Source: Candidatus Tyloplasma litorale
Lineage (GTDB): Bacteria; Bacillota_I; Bacilli_A; Mycoplasmatales; Hepatoplasmataceae
NCBI GenBank assembly: GCA_027943885.1
Contig: AP027078.1
Coordinates: 124,001 to 188,000 of the forward strand
Direction: 5' to 3'
Length of the DNA stretch: 64,000 nucleotides
This document shows, piece by piece, positions 10,766-20,938 of this stretch. Made by a program: the position numbers and the translations under genes. Position 1 is the stretch's first letter, and every line of letters begins with the position of its first letter. The notes under the pieces are model-generated. The model ran no database searches and was not told the origin of the DNA. It saw nothing but the letters and a program-made list of their open reading frames with translations.

Positions 10766-12406
10766 ATGGCAAAAATAAATATCCTAGCTCTAGGTGGGTT
10801 AGATGAAAAACAAAGAAGATTATATGTCCTTGAAATTGATTCTAAAATTTTTATTTTTGATTCAGGAGTATATGAACCATTAAATAATAATTTTGGAATA
10901 CAACATTTTGTTCCAAATATTGATTATTTAAGTTTAAACAAAGATAAAATAAAAGCTGTTTTTTTATCATCTGCAAACAGAATGAATATTGGATCTTTAA
11001 AACAATTAGTTAATCTTAAGAAAAATCTTAAAATTTATGGTTCTAAATCAACTTTAGATTCATTAAAAATTTTTTTTGGTGAAGAATCAAATTATTGAAA
11101 TAAAAATGAAATTCAAAAAAATCAAAAAATAAAAATAAGTGAGTTTAATGTTGAAGCAATAGCTCTTCCATCAATAATTCCCGGAACTTTTGGTTATAAA
11201 ATAGAAACAAATAATGGAAATATTTTGTATTTTTCTGATTATATATTTGATTCAATAAAGGAATATAGAATATCCCCAATAGATCAATTAATTTCTTTAA
11301 CAAAAGAAAAAAATTTATTATTATTATCAGATTCTTCATTAGCAACAGAAAAAAATCCCTTATCTTCACAATTTAGAATAAGAGATATTGTTAGTAAATA
11401 TTTTAAAAAACAAAAAAGGTTAATTTTAACTATTTATGAAGATGAAATATTAAATATTGTTGAATTAATAAAACTTTGCAAGGAAAATAAAAGAAAATTA
11501 TTTTTTAAATCTAGAACATTATTTAATTTAATTAATATATTTATGCAAAATGGTGAAATTGAAAAATTTCCTATAAAATTTTATGAACCAAATTTTGAAG
11601 AGGAACATGATGCAGTTATAGTTCTTTCAGGTACAAGAACAAAGCTTTATAGAACAGTGGAACTTTTAATTGAGGCTAATAATAAAAAGGATTTTGCTTT
11701 TGAAAGTGATGATAATGTTTGCTTTTTAGCTCTACCTCAACCAGGTAATGAACATGTTTTTACAGATGTAACTAATAAAATTTCTAGAGTTAATCTTAAT
11801 TTTGAAAAAATTAGCACTGAAGAAAAAAAATTATTTGGAACAACAGAATTTGATATAAGAAATATGGTAGATTTGATTAAGCCTAAATATTTTATGCCTA
11901 TATCTTCTTATTACACTCAATTAGAAGCAGCTAAGAAAATAGCAATCGAAAATAGAGTTGATGAAAAAAATATCTTTATAGGTGACAATGGTGAGGTTTT
12001 TACAATAAAAAATGAAATTAATGAAGGCTTAACTTATAGAGTGAAAGAAATTGAAGCAAAAGTTGTGGAGGAAAATGGTGAAGAAATAATTAATCATGAT
12101 TTAATAGAAGAAAGAAAATTAATTGGAAAAGATGGTGTTTTAACAATATCATTTATATATAATGAAAAAAATTTATTAATTTCTTCTGATATTGATATTC
12201 AAATGAAGGGTGTTGTAATTTCAAAAGGTCAAGAAGAAATAATTAATAAAATAAAGGAATTAATAATTGATTATTCTGATAAATCTTTTGAAAAGAAACA
12301 ATCAATTAAAAAAGTAATTCCTTCATTAAAAAAAGAAATACATAAAATTTGTAGAAGTAATTTTAAAAAAGTTCCACAATTGTTATTTAATATCATGGAA
12401 ATGTAA
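10766..12406 (+). CDS. RNase J-like protein without metal-ligand residues
   Basis: 546 aa, collinear over its whole length with RNase J (metallo-beta-lactamase, beta-CASP and C-terminal domains). The start INILALGGLDEKQRRLYVLEI and the segment FVPNIDYLSLNKDKIKAVFL align with RNase J1. The catalytic HxHxDH motif expected next is replaced by SSANRMNIGS; the histidine before IPxxxG (here ALPSIIPG) and the one in the HGE/HxSGH region (here PISSYYTQLE) are also gone, while the Asp of FSDYIFD remains. The hydrolase is therefore probably inactive, like an extreme RNase J2, and could act as partner or scaffold of an active RNase J encoded elsewhere (inference). An ATG at 10761 is out of frame. Confidence 0.85.
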
Positions 12407-12427
12407 ATTATTTTGAAAGGAAAAATT

Positions 12428-12994
12428 ATGAAGAATTATGAAGAATTATCTTCAAAAATTGCAAAAGAAAAAAATAAATTAATTGAATTAAGAAAAAAAA
12501 TTATTGAAAAAATTAAAAAAGAGAATGAGGAAAATAAAAATAAAACTCAAATTTCTTCTAAGGAAAAAGAGGAAATTATAAAAAATTTAGGTAAGAATTC
12601 ATATATTTCGACAAAAATATTTCCTAATGATCAAATAAAAAAAGAAGATGTGGAATTTAGCAAAAACTTAATAAAAGAAGGTTTTGAAACAATAGATAAT
12701 GCATATGATATCTTAAAATCTAATTTATCTGATGAATTTATTGAAGATATTGCTGAAGAAATGTTAAGAAGTCATAATTCATTAGAAAAAGAAGAAAAAA
12801 TTCAAAATTATTATGAAGAAACTTTTTCAAATGAAAATAAATTTATCGAGGAAGTTAAAGATTCTTTGGTAAAGGAAACTGATAATATTATTAATAATGA
12901 AATAAAATCAGAAATTGTTATAGATTCTTTAAAACAAGAAGTTACTGTTGAAGAACATATAAATTTACCCAATTTAAAAAAAGAAAAGGAATAA
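12428..12994 (+). CDS. Hypothetical Lys/Glu-rich coiled-coil protein
   Basis: 188 aa, not recognised. The first 60 residues form a highly charged coiled coil (repeated KEKNKLIELRKKIIEKIKK-type heptads); the rest is acidic and helical with no membrane segment, Cys or catalytic motif. Start: ATG at 12428 with AAGGA about 8 nt upstream; a TTG at 12413 is in frame but overlaps the ribosome-binding site. It lies between the RNase J-like gene and thioredoxin with short gaps, so probably in the same transcript; no function can be inferred. Confidence 0.75.
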   Translation: MKNYEELSSKIAKEKNKLIELRKKIIEKIKKENEENKNKTQISSKEKEEIIKNLGKNSYISTKIFPNDQIKKEDVEFSKNLIKEGFETIDNAYDILKSNLSDEFIEDIAEEMLRSHNSLEKEEKIQNYYEETFSNENKFIEEVKDSLVKETDNIINNEIKSEIVIDSLKQEVTVEEHINLPNLKKEKE

Positions 12995-13002
12995 AATTTA
13001 AA

Positions 13003-13314
13003 ATGAAAAAAATAAATTTAAAAGAATTAAATGATCTAATTAGTTCAGGAGACAAAATTTTTATTAAATTTGGTGCAGAATGATGTGGCCAATGCAAAAT
13101 GTCAGGACTTTTAATTGATAAATTAGAACCATTATACACTGATATTAAATTTTTTGAAATTGATGTTGATGATAACAACTTATGGGATGATAAAAAACTA
13201 AATATAACTGAAGTTCCAACTTTTTTAGGTTTTGATAATAAAAAATTAAAATTTAATTCTCCTGGTTATAAAATAGAAGATGAACTAGTAAAATTAATCA
13301 ATCAATTAAAATAA
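13003..13314 (+). CDS. trxA: Thioredoxin
   Basis: 103 aa, the standard thioredoxin fold length, a cytosolic disulfide reductant. The active site is WCGQC (residues about 27-31, Trp from TGA); the usual middle Pro is Gln, which would alter the redox potential (inference). The cis-Pro loop is EVPTF (about residue 66). Read from an ATG 8 nt after the stop of the preceding gene with AAGGAAT upstream. No thioredoxin reductase lies in this window. Confidence 0.93.
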
Positions 13315-13325
13315 TTTTGTAAAAT

Positions 13326-13976
13326 ATGGATAAAAATACAAGTAATAAAATTTTAAATTTAAAAATGCCAAAAGAAAATAAAAAATTAATTTTAAAAATA
13401 TCTAAAAAAATTAATTTTTTATCTGCCAAAATTGATGATTTTTTTGATCAAGATATGAATATAAATCCAAAAACCATTAATCAAGCTTTTGTTGTAGATA
13501 AAGATTTTATTACTATTTTATATAAATATGATGACACTATTAAAAAAATTGAAAATTATTGTAATGAAATAATAAATAAAAATAATATAAATGAAATTTA
13601 TAATTTTCAAATAGATTCTTCTGATGAGTTAAATGAATTAAAAATAATTGAAAAATCAATTATAGATAATGAAAAAGTTATTTCTTCTTATCAAAAACAA
13701 ATGGCCTTAAATAAAAAAATAAATTATTTAAAATTAAAAACTAAAATAAGAAAAAAACAAATGAAGAATTCATTCAATGAAATGGAAAAGAAAATATTAG
13801 ATAGTAAATTTGTTGATATTGAAGAAAATAAGGAGGATATGAAATTAATAGAAAATTTTATTGATAAAAAATATATTAGTAAATCAAAATACTTATATTT
13901 AATTTCATTTTCTTTAATAACAATTTCTATTTATATATTTGGAGTATTAATATGAGTATTGATAAATGTAAATTAA
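13326..13976 (+). CDS. Hypothetical protein with C-terminal membrane anchor
   Basis: 216 aa, not recognised. A Lys/Asn-rich helical body with predicted coiled coil (residues about 120-180) is followed by one C-terminal hydrophobic segment ([22 protein letters not shown]), suggesting a tail-anchored membrane protein. The TGA at 13953-13955 is Trp in code 4, so the gene runs to the TAA at 13974-13976 and overlaps cmk by 25 nt. Under the standard code it would end in an ATGA stop/start overlap with cmk. Confidence 0.75.
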
Positions 13977-14620
13977 GAATAGCTGTTGATGGTGGCGCAG
14001 CAACAGGTAAGTCAACAATTTCTAGATTAGTTGCTAAAAAATTAGGAATTAAATATATTAATACTGGGCAAATGTATCGTTTATTTGCTTTTGTATCAAT
14101 AAAAAATAATTCATTAAATGATGAGAAAACTCTTTTTAATTTTTTAAAAAAACAAAATATAACTTTTGATGAAAAAGGAAATATCCATTCTGAAAAAATA
14201 AAATTTAATCTTAAGGACTTAGAACAAGAAGCAATTTCTAAAAAATCTTCTATTATTGCTTCAATGCCTTTAATAAGAAGCTTGGCAACAGAAATCCAAA
14301 TTAAAATTGGTAAAGAAAAGGGAGTATTATTGGAAGGTAGAGACATAGGTACTGTGATAATGCCTGATGCTGATTTTAAATTTTTTATAAAAGTTAAACC
14401 TGAAATCGCTGCTAAAAGAAGATTTGATCAATTAAAAAATATTAAAGATGTTTCTTATGAATCAATTTTAGAAGAAATAAAAAAAAGAAATTTAAGAGAT
14501 GAAAATAGAAAAATAGCTCCATTAAAACCTTTAAAAGATTCAATTATCATTGATTCTTCATATCAAAGTATTGATGAAATAGTTGATTTCTTTATAAAGG
14601 AGATAGAAAGTGCAAAATAA
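13952..14620 (+). CDS. cmk: Cytidylate kinase
   Basis: 222 aa, transfers phosphate from ATP to CMP/dCMP. P-loop GGAATGKST (about residues 14-22), NTGQMYR for substrate binding, and the family motif [19 protein letters not shown] near residue 130. Overlaps both neighbours (25 nt with the upstream gene, 11 nt with der), typical of translational coupling. cmk-der adjacency is common in Firmicutes and Mollicutes. Confidence 0.95.
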
Positions 14621-15926
14621 ATTACCAAGTGTTGCAATAGTTGGCCGTCCTAATGTTGGTAAATCAACTTTATTTAATAGATTAATTCAAAAAAGAGTTT
14701 CTATAATGCATGATTCTGCAGGCGTAACAAGAGATAGAGTTTTTCATACTTGCGAATGACTTTCAAGAAGATTTAATATTATTGATTCTGGTGGGTTTTC
14801 ACATAATCTTAATTTATCTTTTCAAAAAGAAATTAATACTCAAGTAAAAATTGCTATGGAAGAAGCAGATATTATTATTTTTTTAGTTTCTGTGATTGAT
14901 GGAATAACAAAAGAGGATATTGTTGTTGCTTCAATGTTGAAAAAATTAACAAATAAAAAAATAATTGTAGCTGTTAATAAATCTGATAATTTAGAATTGT
15001 CTATTTCTGCTTCAAATTTTTATTCTATAGGTTTAGGTGAACCAATAGGTGTTTCTTCAATTCATGGTATTGGTATTTCAGAATTATTAGATAAAATAAT
15101 TTCCTTAATATCAAATCCTAAGGAAATTGAAATAAAAAATTCTTTAAGAGTAGGCATCATTGGTAAACCAAATGTTGGTAAATCAACATTACTTAATTGT
15201 TTATTAAAAGATGAAAGAACAATTGTTTCGAATGTTGCAGGAACAACAAGAGATTCTATAGATACAATATTAAAAATTGATAATAAGGAAATAGTTCTTA
15301 CAGATACAGCAGGTCTTAAAAAAAATAAGCAATCTTTAGATGAAATTGAATGGTATGCTGAATTAAGAACACAATTAACAATAATAAATTCAGATGTTTC
15401 GATTTTATTAATTGATAAAAATCAATCTATTACCCAAATAGATGAAAAAATTTTAGGAATTTTAAAGGATGAGTTTAAACCTGTTGTAATTGCTATTAAT
15501 AAAATTGATGAATTAAGTAATGAAGAAAGAAAAGAAGTTGAATTAGAAATAAGAAATAAATTTAAATTTGCACCATGAGTTCCTATAATATTTATTTCCG
15601 CAAAAGAAGGAAAAAATGTAAATAAACTTATGAAAAAAGTTATTGAATTAGGTGATATTAGAAAAATTAATTTAAGTAAATCAATATTAAATCAATTTTT
15701 ATCAGATATACAAATGATAAAAAAACCACCAAGACACAATGGTGTTAATATAAAATTAAATTACATTACATTCTCAAATACTAGGTTTCCACATTTTATA
15801 ATATTTTCAAATCATCCACAATGAGTTCATTTTTCATATATTCGATTTATTGAAAATCAAATAAGAAATGTGTTTGATCTTGAAGGAATTCCAATAAAAA
15901 TAAGTATTAGAGGGAAAGGAAATTAA
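14610..15926 (+). CDS. der: Ribosome-assembly GTPase Der (EngA)
   Basis: 438 aa with two tandem GTPase domains, essential for 50S maturation. First G1: GRPNVGKST near residue 13; second G1: GKPNVGKST near residue 185; both are followed by GVTRD/GTTRDS switch motifs and DTAG (the first is IDSGG). NKSD and NKID are the G4 motifs. A C-terminal KH-like domain ends the protein ([16 protein letters not shown]). Start GTG at 14610, inside cmk, with AAGGAG 8 nt upstream. Confidence 0.96.
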
Positions 15927-15929
15927 AAA

Positions 15930-16949
15930 ATGGAAAATATAATAGATACAGATTCGAAAAAAATTGTTGTTGTTGGTTCTGGTGCTTTTGGAACTGCGAT
16001 TGCTGAATCATTAGTTAGAAATGAAGATAGTAATAATGAAATAATTTTATTTGGAATTAATCAAAAAGAAATAAATGATATAAATAAAAATAGAAAGAAT
16101 TCTAAATATTATTCTCTTAAATTATCTCCTAAATTAAAGGGGACTTATAAACCAGAAGAAGCATTTATTGATGCTGATATAATTTTGTTAGTTGTTCCTT
16201 CAGCAGCACTTTCTGTTTGCATAAATGAGTCAATAATTCCTTATTTAACAAAACCTGCACATTTTGTTAATTTATCAAAGGGATTTGATTATTTAAACCA
16301 AAATACATTATCTAAAGCAATTAAATCAATAATTCCTCCACAAATGTGTGAAGGAGTTTATAAATTGGCAGGTGCTTCATTTGCTTCTGAAGTAATTGAA
16401 AAACAACCCACTTATTTTGTTCTTGCTTCAGATGATATTGAAAAATCAAAATTAATAGCAAAAGAACTTTCTAATAAAACAATGAAAATAACTCCTTACA
16501 ATTCTATTGAAGCAATAGAATGATTGTCAATTATTAAAAATCCTTTGGCTTTATTACAAGGTGTTATTGCTGGTTTAGGGTACAAGGTTAATACTAGAGC
16601 TTTATTTTTTACAAAAGCACTTAATGAAATGAAAATAATATTTGAGTTTTTAGGATATGATGATAATATTATTTTTTCACCAGCAGGTATTGGTGATTTA
16701 TATTTAACAGGTACATCAAGAAAATCAAGAAATTATAAAACAGGTTATACAATTGGTAAAAATAATAAAGTTACTAAAAAAATTCTTGAAAGATTTTCTA
16801 CTGTTGAAGGTATAAGATCAATAGAAGTTTTATTAAGAATTGCTGCAAAAAATGATTTAAAATTAAATTTAATTGAATTATTGTATAATATTACATATAA
16901 AAAAGAAAAACCTTCTAAAATCATTAGTGAATTTTTAGATGGATTATAA
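15930..16949 (+). CDS. gpsA: Glycerol-3-phosphate dehydrogenase (NAD(P)+)
   Basis: 339 aa, reduces dihydroxyacetone phosphate to glycerol 3-phosphate for phospholipid synthesis; feeds the PlsX and PgsA steps encoded elsewhere in this window. Rossmann motif VVVGSGAFGTAIA at residues about 13-25, catalytic Lys in IIKNPLALLQG (about 200; canonical LKN), and substrate-binding GIGDLYLTGTSRKSRN near 250. ATG lies 4 nt after the der stop, with AAGGAAAT upstream. The internal TGA at 16521 is Trp. Confidence 0.95.
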
Positions 16950-16961
16950 AAAGGAGAAATT

Positions 16962-17243
16962 TTGAATAAACAAGAAATAATAGATGAAATAGCAAAATCA
17001 TATGATCTTACTAAAATTCAAGCAAAAGCCATTTTTGAGCAAATTTTTGATGATATAGTTAATGCTGTTATGTCTAATAAAACAGATAATAAAATTCAAA
17101 TACCTGGATTTGGAATATTTGAAATGAAAAAAAGAAAAGCCAGAGAAGCAAGAAATCCAAGAACTGGTGAAAAAGTAAAAGTTCCAGCAAAAAAAGTTTT
17201 TAAATTTAAACCTTCAGAAACTTTAAAAAACAAAATAAATTAA
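16962..17243 (+). CDS. hup: HU-family nucleoid DNA-binding protein
   Basis: 93 aa, dimeric DNA-bending nucleoid protein. The N-terminal helices (IIDEIAKSYDLTKIQAKAI) and the arm region with RKAREARNPRTGEKVKVPA, including the intercalating Pro, followed by VFKFKPSETLK, are typical HU. Start is TTG at 16962 with AAGGAG 9 nt upstream. Last gene of the run that begins around cmk; a strong terminator follows. Confidence 0.95.
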   Translation: MNKQEIIDEIAKSYDLTKIQAKAIFEQIFDDIVNAVMSNKTDNKIQIPGFGIFEMKKRKAREARNPRTGEKVKVPAKKVFKFKPSETLKNKIN

Positions 17244-17245
17244 TT

Positions 17246-17276
17246 AAAACATAAATTTAAAATTTATGTTTTTTTT
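17246..17276 (+). terminator. Rho-independent terminator of hup
   Basis: A 13-nt inverted repeat AAAACATAAATTT/AAATTTATGTTTT followed by Ts, starting 3 nt after the hup stop. Confidence 0.8.
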
Positions 17277-17306
17277 ATAATTTTTTTACTTTTTATTTAT
17301 TCAATA

Positions 17307-17312
17307 TATAAT
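17307..17312 (+). promoter_or_regulatory. -10 box of the YugP-type gene
   Basis: TATAAT with TTTACT 16 nt upstream as a weak -35 and 9 nt to the ATG at 17322; probably leaderless. Confidence 0.6.
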
Positions 17313-17321
17313 TATTATATT

Positions 17322-18104
17322 ATGATAAATACATTAATACAACCAATGGCTGTAGCTAACAAAGCTGCCAATTATGGGGATAGTGAAGGTTTAGTATGAG
17401 CGCTTTGAATATTGTTTTTTGCAATAATTGCGATTTCTGTTGTTACTGTAACTATTCACAAGAAGTTCAATGAAAAGAATCAAAAGTATTCTTTAAAACA
17501 ATCTTCTTCTCAAAAGACTGGGCAACAAATAGCTAGAGAAATTTTACAAAAAAATGGGATTCAAAATGTCAAAGTGATTTTAGGTAAAGAAGGTCAAGAT
17601 CATTTTAATCCTCAATCAGGAGTAATTTCATTATCTCCTTCAGTTTATAATTCATCTTCTATTTCTGCAATGGCAATTGCAGCTCATGAAGTAGGTCATG
17701 CAATTCAATGACATAAAAAATCTGTAATGTTAAGAGTTAGAGGTGCATTGACTAAACCTGTTCAAATAGCAACAGCATTTGGGCAAGCAATATTTTCACT
17801 AGGTTTATTTTTTATGATTTTCTTTTTTAGTACTTGATTATTATGAACAGCAATAGCAGGTATTGTTATGTATGCTGCAATGGGTATTTTTCAATTAGTA
17901 ACTTTACCTGTTGAATTCGATGCTTCAAGAAGAGCTAAGAAAAATTTAAAGGAAATGGGAATAGTTTCTACACCTGAAGAAAAAGAAGGTGTTAAAGTTG
18001 TTCTTAACGCAGCAGCGATGACTTATGTTATTGCATTCTTAAGTTCAATGATTTCATTAGCATTCTTTATTATTAGATTTTTATTATTAACAAGAAGAAA
18101 TTAA
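17322..18104 (+). CDS. YugP-type zinc membrane protease
   Basis: 260 aa. One N-terminal membrane segment (residues about 26-45), a cytosolic segment with the family pattern DHFNPQSGVISLSPSVY, and the zinc motif HEVGHAIQ (HExxH, about residue 123). Three more membrane helices follow, with the conserved VEFDASRRA between them. It matches the YugP (Zn_peptidase_2) family, membrane metalloproteases of unsettled function. The next gene starts 1 nt after its stop, so they are co-transcribed. Confidence 0.88.
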
Positions 18105-18105
18105 A

Positions 18106-18687
18106 ATGTTATTAGAGTCTTTACTTAAAGATAATTTAATAAATAAATCTGAATTAATTTTAAAAAAATATAAAAATTTAAATATTGTATATGCAGAAGC
18201 TAAATTTTTATCAAAAATGTTTGTTGATAAAAATCAAAATTTTTCTAATTTAACAATTGAAAAAATATGTGAATTATTGGATGTTTCAAACAAAACAGCG
18301 GAAAAAATAGTTCATTGTTTGTTAAAGAAGAATTTTATTAAATATAGACAAATTAACAATACTTCATATTTTGATTTTGAATTTTTAATAGAGAAATTGC
18401 TTAATAGTTATTTACCTCCTGAAGAAAATTCTAAGATTAGTCAAAAAATTACTTGAATAGATAGTGAATTAGATATTGAATTAACAAAAGAAAATAAAAT
18501 GGAACTTCAAAAAATTATTTCTAATAATGATAATTGAAAACAAATAGTTAAAATAATAAATAAAATTTCAGAAATTAAAGATAAAGATTGATCAATGGTT
18601 TCTGCAGCAATAAGTTCTTTTAATTCTAATTTTGAATTCAATTCTGATAAATATAAGGAAATTTTAGATAGTAATTGATTGGAATAA
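18106..18687 (+). CDS. DnaD-like replication protein
   Basis: 193 aa. The N-terminal half resembles the winged-helix domain of DnaD: LLKDNLINKSELILKKYKNL at the start and a helix-turn-helix LTIEKICELLDVSNKTAEKI followed by LLKKNFIKYR. The C-terminal half is weakly conserved, with WIDSELDIEL and WSMVSAAISSFN segments that could correspond to the DnaD C-terminal domain. DnaD helps DnaA and the helicase loader in Firmicutes. The convergent recU neighbour fits a DNA-replication and repair context. Assignment by motif memory only. Confidence 0.6.
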
Positions 18688-18711
18688 AATAGCAATTAAT
18701 GCTATTTTTTT
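18686..18711. terminator. Bidirectional terminator between dnaD-like gene and recU
   Basis: 9-bp stem AAAATAGCA/TGCTATTTT with T-runs in the appropriate sense on both strands; it overlaps the stop of the plus-strand gene and abuts the recU stop (18710-18712). Confidence 0.75.
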
Positions 18712-19186
18712 ATTTAGTTTTATTATCTATATATTCTTCTATTTTTTCTATAGAAATTTTAGTGCCTATTTCTTTTAAGGTTTCTACATCTATACTCTTT
18801 CTTTCTGTTTGAGATTTAAAAACTAAATAATCATCAATTTCTAAAATTACAATAATATTTTCAATGATTAACCCAAACATTATAAATGAAAAACCTCCAT
18901 GTCTTTTTATTGTGGATAATTGTTTTTCTTGATGTTCCTTCAATCTATTAAATTCAAATCTTTTTCCAGAAATATTTTTGGCTTCAATTAAAATGAATTT
19001 AGTATTATAAATACCAACAAAATCACATAAAGCTTTATTTGCATATATAGGTACTATCATATTATCCTTTTTTATCATTTTTATTGGTGTTGATGATTTA
19101 ATAAAAAATCCTCTACCTGATTTATTTATTTTTAATAATTTATTAGAAATATTATTTTCTAGATTTCTTCCAATTCTTTTTTTCAT
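18710..19186 (-). CDS. recU: Holliday junction resolvase RecU
   Basis: 158 aa, a little shorter than Bacillus RecU. RecU nicks four-way junctions and works with RecA, which lies 2 kb away. The core motifs are recognisable: the acidic CDFVGIYNTKFILIEAKN (catalytic D and ExK) at residues about 54-71 and HQEKQLSTIKRHGGFSFIMF near 90-109. The N-terminal KKRIGRNLENNISN corresponds to the usual NRGM..E..IN. Single leftward gene, convergent with the DnaD-like gene. Confidence 0.87.
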   Translation of the reverse strand: MKKRIGRNLENNISNKLLKINKSGRGFFIKSSTPIKMIKKDNMIVPIYANKALCDFVGIYNTKFILIEAKNISGKRFEFNRLKEHQEKQLSTIKRHGGFSFIMFGLIIENIIVILEIDDYLVFKSQTERKSIDVETLKEIGTKISIEKIEEYIDNKTK

Positions 19187-19244
19187 ATTATATTATTAAT
19201 AAATTAACCATTTTAATAAATATAATTTAAAAATTAATTTATAG

Positions 19245-19250
19245 TATAAT
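19245..19250 (+). promoter_or_regulatory. -10 box of rnpB
   Basis: TATAAT about 4 nt before the predicted 5' end of the RNase P RNA (TSS expected near 19256). Confidence 0.6.
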
Positions 19251-19253
19251 ATT

Positions 19254-19622
19254 TATGCTTATATATTGACCAATTACTGTTACTTTTAGTAATAGAGGAA
19301 AGTCCATGCTAGCACAAGCTGAGATGTTTGTAGTGATCGAGATTGAGGAAAAAATAACTCTTTGGATACATTTTATATGTATTACGGCAAATGAAACCTA
19401 AGGTTTACTATGGTGGAATTTAAAGTGCAACAGTGACGAATCGATTAGAAATGATCGGGTGAAACGGGTAAACCCCTCGAGCTAGAAATCCAAATTAAGG
19501 AAATTATTCCTATGGTAGGAGAGTTTGGATTGGAGAAATGAATCTAAATCCAAAATGTAATTATTTGATTACATAGATAAATTATTGGCAAAACAAAACA
19601 TGGCTTACGGATATAAAGCATT
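19254..19622 (+). ncRNA. rnpB: RNase P RNA
   Basis: The catalytic RNA of RNase P, which matures tRNA 5' ends. Hallmarks: GAGGAAAGTCCATGC (5' strand of P4) at 19298-19312, GTGCAACAGTGACG-like and GGTAAACCCC segments in the specificity region, and the 3' strand of P4 within AACATGGCTTACGG near 19597-19610. The ends pair as P1 (ATGCTTATAT with ATATAAAGCAT, one bulge). Length of about 370 nt suits Bacillus-type (class B) RNAs of Mollicutes. Confidence 0.95.
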
Positions 19623-19650
19623 AAAAGAACACTTTTTAGTGTTCTTTTTA
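19623..19650 (+). terminator. Rho-independent terminator of rnpB
   Basis: 11-bp stem AAAAGAACACT/AGTGTTCTTTT, loop TTTT, extra Ts. Confidence 0.88.
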
Positions 19651-19718
19651 ATGTTTATCTTATATATTTATAATATAATTTATAAGTATGTATTTAAAAA
19701 CAAGGAAAAAAACAAATT

Positions 19719-20273
19719 ATGATTGAATTTTTTAACGAAAGCACTCCAGAACCTTATAGTAGTGATGGTGGTAGTATGGGTGCTTTAATTTTTTTAGTTA
19801 TATTTTTTGGAATAATAATTGTTTTAATTATTGTAGCAATTATAGGTTCTAAAAAAGATAAGAATGAAAAACTTTTAGAAAATGACAAAAGAAAAAAAGC
19901 TAGAACTCAAGCTGAAAATTCTAGAATGGTAATTTTTGGTTCTTTAATGGAATCAATAAAAAGATTAGAAAAAGATTTAGAAGAATTTAAACCTTCAGTA
20001 GGTATTAAATCTTTAGGTGATATAAATAGAGAATTTTCAAATATAATAAAAAATATTAAATCATCTGAAGAAATAAATTCAGTTTATAAATCTGAAGATT
20101 TCAAAACTGAACTTAAACAAATAATTGATGAATTAGATAATTCCAAACCTTCAAATTGAAGTAAAGAAGCTTCCTTCTCCATTGGGTTAATAAAAGCTAA
20201 AGTAGATGCTTTTTATAAAAATGAAGAAAATAAAAAAGGATTAGAGGAAGGAAAAAATAAAAAGTGAAATTAA
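19719..20273 (+). CDS. Hypothetical single-pass membrane protein
   Basis: 184 aa, not recognised. A short acidic N-terminus (residues 1-20) is followed by one strong membrane helix (LIFLVIFFGIIIVLIIVAII, about 22-42), then a Lys-rich stretch and a soluble helical domain of about 135 residues, so N-out/C-in topology is likely. AAGGAAAA precedes the ATG. It overlaps pgsA by 10 nt, indicating coupled translation; no functional clue beyond that. Confidence 0.75.
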
Positions 20274-20881
20274 ATTTTCCAAATTTCCTTGTTTTATTTA
20301 GATTGTTTTTAGTACCCATAATAGTTTGTTTACTACTTCTTAATATTCTTATAGAAGAAGAAGTAATATATTGGGGAGTATATTGAACTGACTTATTTGC
20401 TGGAATTTTATTTATTATTGCATCATTTACAGATTGATTAGATGGTTGATGAGCAAGAAAATATAATTTAATTTCTAATTTTGGTAAATTATTTGATCCA
20501 TTAGCTGACAAAATTTTGGTAAATTCTGTGTTAATAATTTTTGCTTCAAGAGGCTTCATTCCCATTATATTTGTAATTATTTTTATTTGTAGAGATATTT
20601 TAGTTGATGGGATAAGGATGATGCTTGCTAATAATAATATAGTTTTATCAGCAGACAAATTAGGTAAACTCAAAACCTTATTTCAAATGTTGGGATTAAC
20701 ATTAATATTTTTTGTACATTTTGAAAATGAATTATTTTTTGATTTTTTTAATTGAAATGATTGAAAAAATATAGTAATAATCATTCCTATTAGTATTGGG
20801 ATGTTATTTTCAATTTGATCTGGTGTAAATTATTATGTTAAAGGTTTTCCAAAAATAAATAAAATGGAAATTGAAAAATAA
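20264..20881 (+). CDS. pgsA: CDP-diacylglycerol-glycerol-3-phosphate 3-phosphatidyltransferase
   Basis: 205 aa integral membrane enzyme making phosphatidylglycerophosphate from CDP-diacylglycerol and glycerol 3-phosphate. The CDP-alcohol phosphotransferase motif D..DG..AR(8)G...D...D is complete: DWLDGWWARKYN continuing to GKLFDPLADK (residues about 60-86). Several membrane helices surround it. Start is GTG at 20264 inside the previous gene, with an AGGAAGG site upstream. Order pgsA-cinA-recA is the Firmicute arrangement. Confidence 0.93.
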
Positions 20882-20916
20882 ATTATCATTTAATCTAAAA
20901 TGATAATTTATTTTTT
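20877..20916 (+). terminator. Rho-independent terminator of pgsA
   Basis: 15-bp perfect stem (left arm 20877-20891, right arm 20898-20912) followed by Ts; the pgsA stop codon lies in the left arm. Confidence 0.85.
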
Positions 20917-20923
20917 ATTAATT

Positions 20924-20929
20924 TATAAT
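20924..20929 (+). promoter_or_regulatory. -10 box of the cinA-type gene
   Basis: TATAAT ending 9 nt before the ATG at 20939; no Shine-Dalgarno sequence. It argues against the upstream in-frame ATG at 20900, which lies within the pgsA terminator. Confidence 0.6.
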
Positions 20930-20938
20930 TTAGTTGTT

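Noticed and set aside
13927-14346. Minus-strand open frame of 139 codons opposite cmk
   Set aside because: cmk carries intact P-loop and EGRDIGT motifs; shadow frame.
20197-20673. Minus-strand open frame of 158 codons opposite pgsA
   Set aside because: pgsA has the complete CDP-alcohol phosphotransferase motif; the opposite frame is a shadow in AT-rich DNA.
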